DNA of 64,000 bases from Treponema sp. UBA6367 (GTDB taxonomy: Bacteria; Spirochaetota; Spirochaetia; Treponematales; Treponemataceae): the NCBI GenBank assembly GCA_002437725.1, contig DJRF01000010.1:292960-356959 (forward strand), given 5' to 3'. Shown here one piece after another: positions 10,633-18,496 of the stretch. The translations under genes and the position numbers were made by a program. A model generated the notes under the pieces. That model was given only the letters and a program-made list of their open reading frames with translations, ran no database searches and was not told where the DNA came from. Position 1 is the first letter of the stretch, and every line of letters starts with the position of its first letter.

Positions 10633-13600
10633 ATGAAACTAAAGAAGATGAATAAAAATATTATGAAAAATTGGACCGTTTTTTTGATTTTGGCAGTTCT
10701 TCTATTTTTGAACAGTTGCAGCAATTTTCTTTCTTTTGAAGAAAACGAAACTGCCACTCAAAATGAAAAATGCACAATAACCGTTTCTTCTGATTTTTCT
10801 GAAAATGAAGGGCTTTTTTCAAGAGCGGCTTTTCCTAACTTTGTGCTGTCATCAGAAACTTTGTATTTTGCAGAAATTTCTTATACATCATCTTCTTCAA
10901 AAAAATGGTTAGGGGAAGATTCTGTTTGTGAAACTGCCATTCCTATTAAAAACAATTATTCCGACGAAATTCGCTTTGTTTTTTGTGTTCCTCAAGAAAA
11001 CGCTTCATACACATTTACTCTTTACGCATGCCCAAAACAAACCGAAAGTCAAATTTCTGCTGTAAAAACTTCTGCTTTTGCACAAGGAACTACAACGGTT
11101 ACGCTTTCTGCCGGTCAAAAATCTTTGTCTTCAAGTTTGAATATAAAACTAGAGCCTCAAGAAAGCTCTGAAACAGGCACTGTGAATCTTCCTCTTTCTT
11201 TTGACTCCGCTCTTGGAATTGTGGCTGCCAAAGTCAATGTCACAAAAGACGGCGTTTCCGATTCTAGCGGAAACAACTACGGATTTAAAATTGTGGTTTC
11301 TGGAAATGATACGACACTCTTCGCAGAAAAAGCGCCTACCGGAACATATCTTGCAATAATGAAATTCTACAAAAGCGCAACAGATTTTTCTTCTTTAAAT
11401 GAGGTTGCGGTGAATTCCGCGATTCAGCAGGTTTCCGTTTATTCGGGAATGAAGACAGACTGCTGGTTTGTTGACGGCAAAAAACACGGAGCAGCCGGTG
11501 CGGACGGAACATTCACGCCTTCCGCCCTGGAGCTTACAAAATACGACTTTACGGAGCTTTATGTGCTTGGCTCAGCTGCAGCTTCTGGCGAAGAAGACGG
11601 AAAACTAGTCTTTTACAACCAAGAACATTTTGGCAATTCAATTCCGACCATAACTAATGTGAACGATGGCGACGGCTCAATGACAAATCCGTTTGCAACG
11701 GTTCAAAAGGCTGTGGATAAAATTGCCGCCGCCGGCGACACTTCAAAAAAATATACGATTTATGTGGACGGAACGGTGACGGCGGATTCAGGTGATGATT
11801 TTACAACGGATTCTGCCATTAACGATAAAAGTTTTATTTATATAAGCTCTTCAAATAAGCTTGATTTAACAATAAAAGGCTTTTCGCAAGATTCAAAAGC
11901 CGTTTTGAATGCGAACCAAAAAGACGGCAATCTGAATGGAAATGTCCTTACCGTAAATGCAAGTAATGCCAATATCACGCTTGAAAATCTGACGGTTACA
12001 GGCGGCTCTCGGAGCACGACCGGTGGAGGAATTTACGCAAAAGGCAGTCTTACTCTAAAAAACTGTACTGTAACAAAAAACAAGTCGAACAATGCAGGCG
12101 GCGGAATCAGTTTCAGCGGCAAAGAACTTGTGCTTGAAAGCACAAGCGTCACTTACAATGAAAGTTCAAGCAACGGCGGCGGAATAGATGCAAATGGAAA
12201 AGTGACAATTTCGGGTTCGAAAATTCAAAGCAATTCTGCAAACTACGGCGGTGGAATATATTTTGCAGGCAGTGAAGAGTTGAATATCAATGGCGACACA
12301 GTTATTGAAGACAATTCCGTAACTGATAATGGCGGTGGGATTTATTTATCTACGGGAAAAGCTATTTTAAAAGATTCTAGCTTGTTAGGAAATAAAGCTG
12401 ACTATGGAGGAGCGATTTATACATCTTCGGATTTAGATTTGGTTGAAAATGTTAGTATAAATGGGAATGTTGCAAAGTCTACTGGAGGTGCTATTTATGA
12501 AAATAGTAAGACTGCTTTAAGTGTAAAAATAGGAGAAAACACAGATTCTCCGGGAATTGAAATTTGTAAAAACTCAGCAAACAATTCTGCTGGTGCAATA
12601 TATTGTACTTATGGTAATTTTGTTATGAATAACGGGACTATTTCAGAAAATAAGAGTTTTGAAAGTTCTGGTTATGGTGGTGGTGGTGCTATTTATATGG
12701 CTTTTTCTCCTACTGATAGTAGTATTTCATGTAATTTTACTATGAATGGAGGAATTATCAATGATAATATGGCACAGAATGGAGGTGCAATTTATATATC
12801 TGGTTATAATAACAATAATGTTTTTAATATGAAAAAAGGAATTTTAAAAAATAATAAGGCAGAAAATTTTCAAAATCATAAAAAAGGATTCGGAGGCGCA
12901 ATTTATTTAGGAGAAGGACAATTAAATCTTTCAGGAAATGCTGTTATTGCCCTAGAAGATGATGGAAATGATATTTATATTTTGAATGGGAAAGAAATCA
13001 CTGTTACAGGCTCTCTTACTCCGGGAAATAATGCTGCCGCTGAAAATCCGAAATATACCGCAAGAATCACGCCGGAAAATTATACTGTTGGAATATCTTT
13101 AATAACAGCTGTTAGCGGAGTTACGCTAGAAGATGAAGTCGGAAAATTCTGCGTTACAGATAGCACAGACGGTCTTGGATATAAGATAAAATATAATTCT
13201 TCTGATAAAAAAGGAAAACTTGCTTCATTATTTTCAATAGATTCTGAAAATAAATCTTTAATTATTGATTCTGCAGATTCTTATGTTTTAAATAAAGCTT
13301 TTGAATATGCTGCAAAAAATTCAGATTCTACTTGGACTATAAAACTAAATAATGATATAGATGATTTAGAAACAATTATTGTTCCAAAAGATGCAAAAGT
13401 TATACTTACTTCAGGCGATTCTACTAATAAGCAATTAAATTGTATTTCAAAAGAAGATGAATATAATCATATCCAAGTAGAAAAAGGTGGCGATATTGAA
13501 TTAAAAAATATAAGTTTGGTTGGACAATATTATGGTAAAAATGCACAATATGCTCTTTATATTAAAGAAGGTGGAAATGTCGTTTTAAGTGGAAATACAG

Positions 13601-13917
13601 TTGTTTCTAACTTTGGTAATAATGGAGATGGGGCAATATATATATATGGTGGAACCTTGACCATAAAAGATAAGGTTGAGATAAAAAATAACTCGGCAAG
13701 ATATGGTGCAGGTTTTTATGCTTCTGGAAAGTCCGTTGTGACAATGAATGGCGGTTTGATAACAAAAAATACAAATAATAATGGAAATAGGATTATACAT
13801 CTTGGTTCTTCAGCAAAATTTTATTGGAATGCTGGAAAAATAGAGAAGAATACGTTAGGTTCAGCTTCTGATGAAAGTGGTGAAATTATTAATAACTCAG
13901 GCAATACTATGTCATAA
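10633..13917 (+). CDS. POMP-like right-handed beta-helix surface lipoprotein
   Basis: 1094 aa from the ATG at 10633, behind GAGAGG at 10621-10626. The signal peptide ends with a lipobox (FLNSC). After two N-terminal beta modules, a parallel beta-helix runs from about residue 440, with many GGGIY, GGAIY and SGAIY turns alternating with N-rich strands such as LKNCTVTKNKSNN. This is the pattern of polymorphic outer-membrane proteins and of spirochaete surface antigens. From about 12,350 onward base use becomes much more AT-rich than in the first half, so the repeat region may have been replaced by recombination. Likely an adhesin or antigen (inference). A hairpin terminator follows the stop. Confidence 0.75.
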   Translation: MKLKKMNKNIMKNWTVFLILAVLLFLNSCSNFLSFEENETATQNEKCTITVSSDFSENEGLFSRAAFPNFVLSSETLYFAEISYTSSSSKKWLGEDSVCETAIPIKNNYSDEIRFVFCVPQENASYTFTLYACPKQTESQISAVKTSAFAQGTTTVTLSAGQKSLSSSLNIKLEPQESSETGTVNLPLSFDSALGIVAAKVNVTKDGVSDSSGNNYGFKIVVSGNDTTLFAEKAPTGTYLAIMKFYKSATDFSSLNEVAVNSAIQQVSVYSGMKTDCWFVDGKKHGAAGADGTFTPSALELTKYDFTELYVLGSAAASGEEDGKLVFYNQEHFGNSIPTITNVNDGDGSMTNPFATVQKAVDKIAAAGDTSKKYTIYVDGTVTADSGDDFTTDSAINDKSFIYISSSNKLDLTIKGFSQDSKAVLNANQKDGNLNGNVLTVNASNANITLENLTVTGGSRSTTGGGIYAKGSLTLKNCTVTKNKSNNAGGGISFSGKELVLESTSVTYNESSSNGGGIDANGKVTISGSKIQSNSANYGGGIYFAGSEELNINGDTVIEDNSVTDNGGGIYLSTGKAILKDSSLLGNKADYGGAIYTSSDLDLVENVSINGNVAKSTGGAIYENSKTALSVKIGENTDSPGIEICKNSANNSAGAIYCTYGNFVMNNGTISENKSFESSGYGGGGAIYMAFSPTDSSISCNFTMNGGIINDNMAQNGGAIYISGYNNNNVFNMKKGILKNNKAENFQNHKKGFGGAIYLGEGQLNLSGNAVIALEDDGNDIYILNGKEITVTGSLTPGNNAAAENPKYTARITPENYTVGISLITAVSGVTLEDEVGKFCVTDSTDGLGYKIKYNSSDKKGKLASLFSIDSENKSLIIDSADSYVLNKAFEYAAKNSDSTWTIKLNNDIDDLETIIVPKDAKVILTSGDSTNKQLNCISKEDEYNHIQVEKGGDIELKNISLVGQYYGKNAQYALYIKEGGNVVLSGNTVVSNFGNNGDGAIYIYGGTLTIKDKVEIKNNSARYGAGFYASGKSVVTMNGGLITKNTNNNGNRIIHLGSSAKFYWNAGKIEKNTLGSASDESGEIINNSGNTMS

Positions 13918-13931
13918 TTTGACTTCTTGAT

Positions 13932-13970
13932 AGTGGTTATGGTACTACAAGCGGCATAACCACTTTGTGC
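13932..13970 (+). terminator. Terminator of the surface-lipoprotein operon
   Basis: A perfect 10-bp stem pairs AGTGGTTATG (13932-13941) with CATAACCACT (13955-13964), followed by a short T-rich run. It lies 15 bases after the stop of the beta-helix gene. Confidence 0.65.
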
Positions 13971-13990
13971 TATTTTCCTGTTAATTCGCT

Positions 13991-14022
13991 TTTCCAAACC
14001 GTCAAAACTGACGGTTTGGAAA
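13991..14022. repeat. Perfect 14-bp inverted repeat
   Basis: TTTCCAAACCGTCA (13991-14004) and its exact reverse complement (14009-14022) enclose AAAC. It sits 33 bases upstream of the -35 box of the phase-variable gene. It could be a second terminator or a protein-binding site; there is no T-run immediately after it. Confidence 0.7.
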
Positions 14023-14054
14023 TCTTAGAATTTTTTACAGCGTCTTTTAAAACA

Positions 14055-14083
14055 TTGACAGCAAAAAATTCCTCGTTTATAAT
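14055..14083 (+). promoter_or_regulatory. Consensus sigma-70 promoter of left phase-variable gene
   Basis: TTGACA (14055-14060), 17-bp spacer, TATAAT (14078-14083). The convergent paralogue has the same promoter with an almost identical spacer at 18033-18061. Transcription would start at about 14090, at the foot of the first leader hairpin. Confidence 0.8.
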
Positions 14084-14087
14084 TTTA

Positions 14088-14191
14088 AAAGTTTGCGTTG
14101 CAAACTTTCATATCAAATGCAATTACTCACTTTGTTGCGAAATTGTGCTAAAAAGTCAAATCGGAAATTGATATTTCCTCATTGACTTTTT
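14088..14191 (+). promoter_or_regulatory. Three-hairpin 5' leader (copy A)
   Basis: Hairpin 1 pairs AAAGTTTGC (14088-14096) with GCAAACTTT (14100-14108). Hairpin 2 pairs CAATT (14120-14124) with AATTG (14141-14145) around a CTCACTTTGTTGCGA loop. Hairpin 3 pairs AAAAAGTCAA (14150-14159) with TTGACTTTTT (14182-14191) and contains an inner stem GGAAAT/ATTTCC. It ends 2 bases before the AGGAG ribosome site. A second copy at 23363-23465 keeps the fold with different paired bases in stem 2 and in the inner stem. Function unknown. Confidence 0.6.
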
Positions 14192-14205
14192 ATAGGAGCA
14201 GTTTA

Positions 14206-15446
14206 ATGAAAAATTACCGTAAACATCTTACCCCCCCCCACCAGTCGCACGTGTAGTTTTAGCGTGCGTTTTTGCAGTTTCACTTTTTAGCTGCAAAATA
14301 ACGACTGACGAACCTAACAAATTCACCGTCGTATTTGATGCAAATGGCGGAAGCGGTTCAATCGAAAGCATTACAAAAACAGAAAACGAAGAATTTGAAC
14401 TTCCAGCAAACACATTTTCAAAAAACGGCTTTACCTTTGCCGGTTGGAACACAAAACAAACTTCAGATGAATCCAGCAAATCCTACAAAGACAAAGAAAA
14501 AATCAAACTAACAGAAGATTTAACGCTGTATGCACAGTGGAAAGAAAATCCGTCTTATTCTATAAAATACAACTTAAATGAAGGAACGAATCCAGATGAT
14601 GTAAAAACATCGTATAAACAAGACGAAACTGTTGTCTTGCCTGTTCCCACACGTGAACTCTACGACTTTGCAGGCTGGTATCTGGCTCAAGATTTTTCAG
14701 GTGAATCGATTACAGGCTGGAACGCAGGCGAAAAAACAGGAGACATCACGCTTTACGCAAAATGGGCAGTGACAGTAGAAAATGTGGAGAATGCGATAAA
14801 AAATCTTACAGAAGGAATTTATAACATTTGTGTTGTCGGGGAAATTGATGAAACTACAGTAAGAAATATAGGTGAAGCTTTACGTTCAAATGAAAATGCA
14901 AAAGTAAATCTTGATTTAAGTGAAACAACCGGACTTGAAAATATTCCGTCATGGGCGTTTGAGGATTGTACAAGTTTGACAAATATAAAAATTCCAACAA
15001 GTGTTACAAGTATTGATACTGGTACTTTTATGGGATGTACAGGTTTAACAGATGTAGAATTTCTGGCAAACGTTAGAACTATTAGTGGTGCTATGTTTAG
15101 AGAATGCACAAGCTTGACATGTATAAAAATTCCTGAAAGTGTTAGAATTATTGATAATGCCGCATTTTATAAATGTACAAGTTTAACAAATATAGAACTT
15201 CCAGAAAGTGTTATAAGTATTGATAATTATGTATTTTATGAATGTACTAGTTTGACAAATATTGAAATTTCTGAAAGTGTCACGAAGATTGGTAGGTCTG
15301 TATTTTATGGATGTTCAAGCCTTACTACAGTAAATTATATGAGTACAATAGAACAGTGGAAAAAAATAGATATAAGTGAAATTGAGAATGATTCTCTTCT
15401 CACCGCCAAAATCATCTGCTCAGATGGCATAATAAACGGCGAGTAA
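14206..15446 (+). CDS. Phase-variable BspA-like lipoprotein, out of frame here (C9)
   Basis: The ATG at 14206 follows AGGAG at 14194-14198. With the nine C observed, translation stops after 16 codons (TAG at 14254). One extra C (or two fewer) joins MKNYRKHLT-Pro-rich to a hydrophobic segment and the lipobox LFSC, giving about 413 aa. The restored protein is a lipoprotein with two InlB/Flg_new-type repeats (FTVVFDANGG, GWYLAQDF motifs) and then BspA-like leucine-rich repeats (CTSLTNIEL-type, about every 23 residues). It is probably a surface adhesin. The downstream frame is open without interruption from the tract to 15446, which argues against ordinary decay. It is homologous along its length to the convergent gene at 15846-17904. 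Confidence 0.75.
14231..14239 (+). repeat. Poly-C tract (C9), candidate phase switch
   Basis: Nine C lie in codons 9-12 of the lipoprotein gene, before the hydrophobic core of the signal peptide. C10 or C7 gives the full-length frame. Confidence 0.85.
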
Positions 15447-15453
15447 ACTTGTA

Positions 15454-15476
15454 ATTATCGGGCTTGACCCGATAAT
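15454..15476 (+). terminator. Terminator after left phase-variable gene
   Basis: A perfect 9-bp stem pairs ATTATCGGG (15454-15462) with CCCGATAAT (15468-15476), followed by CTTTTGG. It begins 8 bases after the stop codon. Confidence 0.65.
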
Positions 15477-15596
15477 CTTTTGGAAAATTACAGAATTTTG
15501 CTAATCGAGGAAATGAGCTAAAAGTTGAAACTACAGTAATTGACCGTGCCAAATCTACTATGTATGAATCAGTGCTCATTTCGACACGCTCAATGA

Positions 15597-15757
15597 ACAC
15601 TGTTTTTATCCCTTTGTTTTTGGTGTGCATTTTTTTGGAAGCAGTTCCAAATACTGATAAGTTTTATCTAGCACATCATCTTTTGCAAGAAGACTTACAT
15701 CTTGTCATAATCTTCAATATTATAAACAATATTTAATAGTTGTTAAATATATTGAAC
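15597..15757 (-). pseudogene. hipB-like antitoxin remnant 1 with decayed operator
   Basis: Read leftward, 15604-15708 is a close copy of the 3' part of the intact hipB-like gene (matching LLAKDDVLGKTYQDLELLPKK), joined directly to a start-codon region after loss of the middle of the gene; the frame is broken. Upstream, 15735-15757 keeps one arm of the hipB operator (GTTGTTAAATATATTGAAC-like), and the other arm has degenerated. A REP-like CATTTCGACACGCTCAATG element (about 15580-15600) overlaps the 3' end. This fills most of the gap between the two convergent lipoprotein genes. Confidence 0.7.
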
Positions 15758-15783
15758 ATTATTGTCGAGAATTTATTTTTTAT

Positions 15784-15822
15784 ATTACAGGCTCTAGTCT
15801 ATAACGACATAGAACCTGTAAT
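15784..15822. terminator. Terminator of right phase-variable gene
   Basis: ATTACAGGCTCTA (15784-15796) pairs with TAGAACCTGTAAT (15810-15822) with one mismatch. It lies just past the stop of the leftward lipoprotein gene and could act on both strands. Confidence 0.5.
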
Positions 15823-15845
15823 GTTTTATTAGATTAATATGCTCA

Positions 15846-17904
15846 TTACTGCAGATAGTTTATTTTAGCATTAAGAAGATAGTTGTTTTCATCATTATAA
15901 TTATCAACAGATATAGAATTCCATTGCTCACTTGTACCTGCGAAATTTACTGTTGTAAGGTTTATGCAGTTATTAAATGCACCCCAATTTATGTTCTTAA
16001 CACTTGCTCTAAATAGTATTTCTTTTAAATTTGTACAATTAGAAAATGCACCGCTATCAATAAGTGAAACCTTTGTTGGAATGGTAATACTTTCTAATCC
16101 GGAACATCCATAAAATAAGTTCTCAGAAATTTCTGTTAACATACTAGGAAGATCTATGTTTTTTAAGCTTGTGCAATCAGAAAATGCGTTTGCTTCAATT
16201 GAAGTAATAGTAGCTGGCATTAAAATTTCTTCTAAGCTACTACAATTTTGAAAAGTTCCATAAGAGATTGATGAAATACTAATTGGAAGCCTAATGTTTA
16301 CTAAACTTGTACAACTAAAAAATGCCATACTTTCAATTAAAGTAACATTATCGTTTATTACAACATCTTTTAAACTGCTACATCCATAAAATGCAGAATC
16401 ACCAATGGTTGTGATATTTTCAGGAATTTCAACTTTAGTTAAACTAGTGCAATTACTAAACAAACTTGTTTCAATTGTTGGAATATTTTTTGGCATTTCT
16501 ATTAAACTAGAACACCTTTCAAATACACCCATTCCAATATCAGTAAGAGTTTCTGAAAGTTCTATAGTTTTTAGACTACTACAGTTCGAAAATACAAAAT
16601 CTTCAATTTTTTGGATTTGCTTAGAAATTTTTATGCTAGATAAATTCTTGCAATTAGAAAATGCAAATCTTTTAATAGAAGTAACAGTATCTGGTATAGT
16701 TATTTCTATAAGATTTTCGCATGAAATAAATGCTTCCATAGGAATTTCTGTTAGATTTTCTGTTTCGTCAAGAAAAAGTTTTACTTTTGCATTTGATTTA
16801 GTTCGTAATGTTTTTCCTATAGTTTTTATAATTTCGCTGGTTATATCATTTGTTACAAAAAGCGAATGTTCTCCATCTTTTAAGTTTTTAATTGCATTGT
16901 CTAAATTTTCCGCTTTTACAGTCCATTTTGCATACAATGTTATATCGCTAGTTTTTTCACCTACATTCCAGCCCGTAATCGATTCGCCTGCAAAATCCTG
17001 AGTCAAATACCAACCGCAAAAATCAAAATATTCATAGATGGGTTCTGCTAAATTAACGTTATTCCTTTTTTTGAATGTTAAAGGATTTTCGCTTGCATTT
17101 GTTCCACCATTCAATTCGTAGTTGATTTTGTATGAAATTTCTTCCCACTGCGCGTACAGCGTTAAATCTTCTGTGAACGTGATTTTGTCTTTGTAGGATT
17201 TGCTGGATTCATTCGGGATTTTATCTGTGCTCCAGCCGGTAAAGATGAAGTCTGTTTTTTCCGGAGACGGAGAAACAATTTCTGCGCCGAATTTTCCGGA
17301 AAGTGTCGTCTTGTCCTTGCCGTTGTCAGCGTCAAATGTCAATGTGATTATTCTTCTGTCGTAGTAGATTTCTACGACTGCTGAGCCGTCTGGCGCGATT
17401 TTTGCCTGAGCGAATTCCTTTGCGGTGAATCCGGCCGTTTCTTCCGCCTTTGCCGCGGTTTCTTCGCCAGTTGTTCCTGTCATCGGTTCGGTTTTCGCAA
17501 GCGTGTAGCCGTCGTCCGCGATGTTCTGCTGCCAATGCTCAACTTTGTATACAATTCCAGTTCCTGCCGCCCACTGCGCATACAACGTCAAGTCTTCTGT
17601 GAGCGTGATTTTTTCTTTGTCTTTGTAGGATTTGCTGGATTCGTCTGGAGTTTGCTTTGTGCTCCAGCCGGAGAAGGTATAGCCGGTTCTTGTGAATGTG
17701 TTTGCCGGAAGCTCGAATTCTTCGTTTTCTGTTTTTACAATGCTTTCGATTGCGCCACTTCCGCCGTTTGCATCAAATGCAACGGTAAATTTGTCGGGCT
17801 CGCTGGTAGTTATCTTGCAGCTGAAAAGCGAGAGTGCAAAAACGCACGCTATAACTACACGCGCGACTGGTGGGGGGGGTAAGATGTTTACGATAATTTT
17901 TCAT
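15846..17904 (-). CDS. Phase-variable BspA-like lipoprotein, out of frame here (C8)
   Basis: Read leftward, the ATG at 17904 follows AGGAG. The first nine codons match the left paralogue and run into eight C (G on the plus strand, 17872-17879). With C8 the frame ends after about 43 codons; C7 or C10 restores about 685 aa. The restored protein has the same Pro-rich N-terminus, a lipobox (LFSC), InlB-type repeats (FTVAFDANGG, then a longer linker with VEHWQQN and further repeats) and about a dozen BspA leucine-rich repeats (CSSLKTIELSE-type). It is 270 residues longer than its partner through extra repeats. The N-terminal part has higher GC than the AT-rich leucine-rich repeats. A surface adhesin role is inferred. 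Confidence 0.75.
17872..17879 (-). repeat. Poly-G/C tract (8), candidate phase switch
   Basis: Eight G on the plus strand, equivalent in position to the C9 tract of the left paralogue. Lengths of 7 or 10 restore the frame, the same rule as in the partner gene. Confidence 0.85.
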
Positions 17905-17940
17905 TAAACTACTCCTAAAGATAAAGAAATGTTTTAAAAG

Positions 17941-18015
17941 TTTTTTATGCGTTGATTGAGCTTGTCGAAATCAATGCATAAAAAATGTTCGGGTCATTTC
18001 GATAAACTCAATGAC
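17941..18015. repeat. REP-like palindrome pair
   Basis: Two imperfect palindromes share the core TTGAGCTTGTCGAA. One is a stem of ATGCGTTGATT type around GAGCTTGTCGA (about 17947-17978). The other is GGTCATTTCG...CTCAATGACC (about 17993-18015) in inverted orientation. Related single copies occur near 15580-15600, 19756-19772 and 19796-19815, all within this locus. Confidence 0.6.
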
Positions 18016-18032
18016 CGCTACAATACTTAAAA

Positions 18033-18061
18033 ATTATAAGACAGGAATTTTTCGCTGTCAA
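18033..18061 (-). promoter_or_regulatory. Consensus sigma-70 promoter of right phase-variable gene
   Basis: Read leftward: TTGACA (18061-18056), 17-bp spacer, TATAAT (18038-18033). The spacer differs from the left promoter at only a few positions. The leader then contains the REP-like palindromes instead of the three-hairpin element. Confidence 0.8.
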
Positions 18062-18131
18062 TGTTTTAAAAAATCAATTCTTTATCAAAAGCATCTGTTT
18101 TACAACAGTAACAGAATAATGTTCAATATAT

Positions 18132-18159
18132 TTGACAACCGTTAAATACTGTCTATAAT
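18132..18159 (+). promoter_or_regulatory. hipBA promoter with operator half-site
   Basis: TTGACA (18132-18137), 16-bp spacer, TATAAT (18154-18159). The -35 lies inside GTTCAATATATTTGACAAC (18121-18139), the arm that forms a perfect palindrome at 20068-20113, so HipB probably represses here. The start codon is only 11 bases after the -10 and no ribosome site is visible, so the mRNA may be nearly leaderless. Confidence 0.7.
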
Positions 18160-18169
18160 ATTAAACGTT

Positions 18170-18496
18170 ATGGCAAAAAAAACAGTAACGCTGTCTCCTC
18201 TTATATTAAAAACGCTAAGGACCGTCGGCGAACAGATAAAGCTTGCACGCCTGCGCCGGAAGCTTTCCGTTCAGCTTGTCTCGGAAAGAGCGGGCATAAG
18301 CCGAGCCACGTTATGGGCAATCGAAAACGGAGAGCCTTCAGTTTCATTTGGGGCGTACGTGTCTGTTTTATGCGCGCTAGGCTTAAAAGAGGATGTAGTC
18401 CTTCTTGCAAAAGATGACGTGCTGGGCAAAACTTACCAGGATTTAGAACTGCTTCCCAAAAAACGCGCTCCAAAAACAAAGGGAAAAAAACAGTGA
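18170..18496 (+). CDS. hipB: HipB-like XRE-family antitoxin
   Basis: 108 aa. A helix-turn-helix of the XRE family spans about residues 18-75 (IKLARLRRKLSVQLVSERAGISRATLWAIENG). The basic C-terminus ends PKKRAPKTKGKKQ. It overlaps the HipA-like gene by 4 bases (ATGA-type overlap), as in hipBA operons. It should bind and neutralise the kinase and repress its own promoter. Two truncated copies of the gene lie on the opposite strand nearby. Confidence 0.85.
   Translation: MAKKTVTLSPLILKTLRTVGEQIKLARLRRKLSVQLVSERAGISRATLWAIENGEPSVSFGAYVSVLCALGLKEDVVLLAKDDVLGKTYQDLELLPKKRAPKTKGKKQ

Noticed and set aside
13965..14171. 68-codon rightward frame upstream of the left phase-variable gene
   Set aside because: It runs through the promoter and hairpin leader, has no ribosome site, and its text has no protein-like pattern.
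16405..17001. 198-codon rightward frame opposite the leucine-rich repeats
   Set aside because: It is the complement of the real leftward LRR gene; periodicity comes from the repeats on the other strand.
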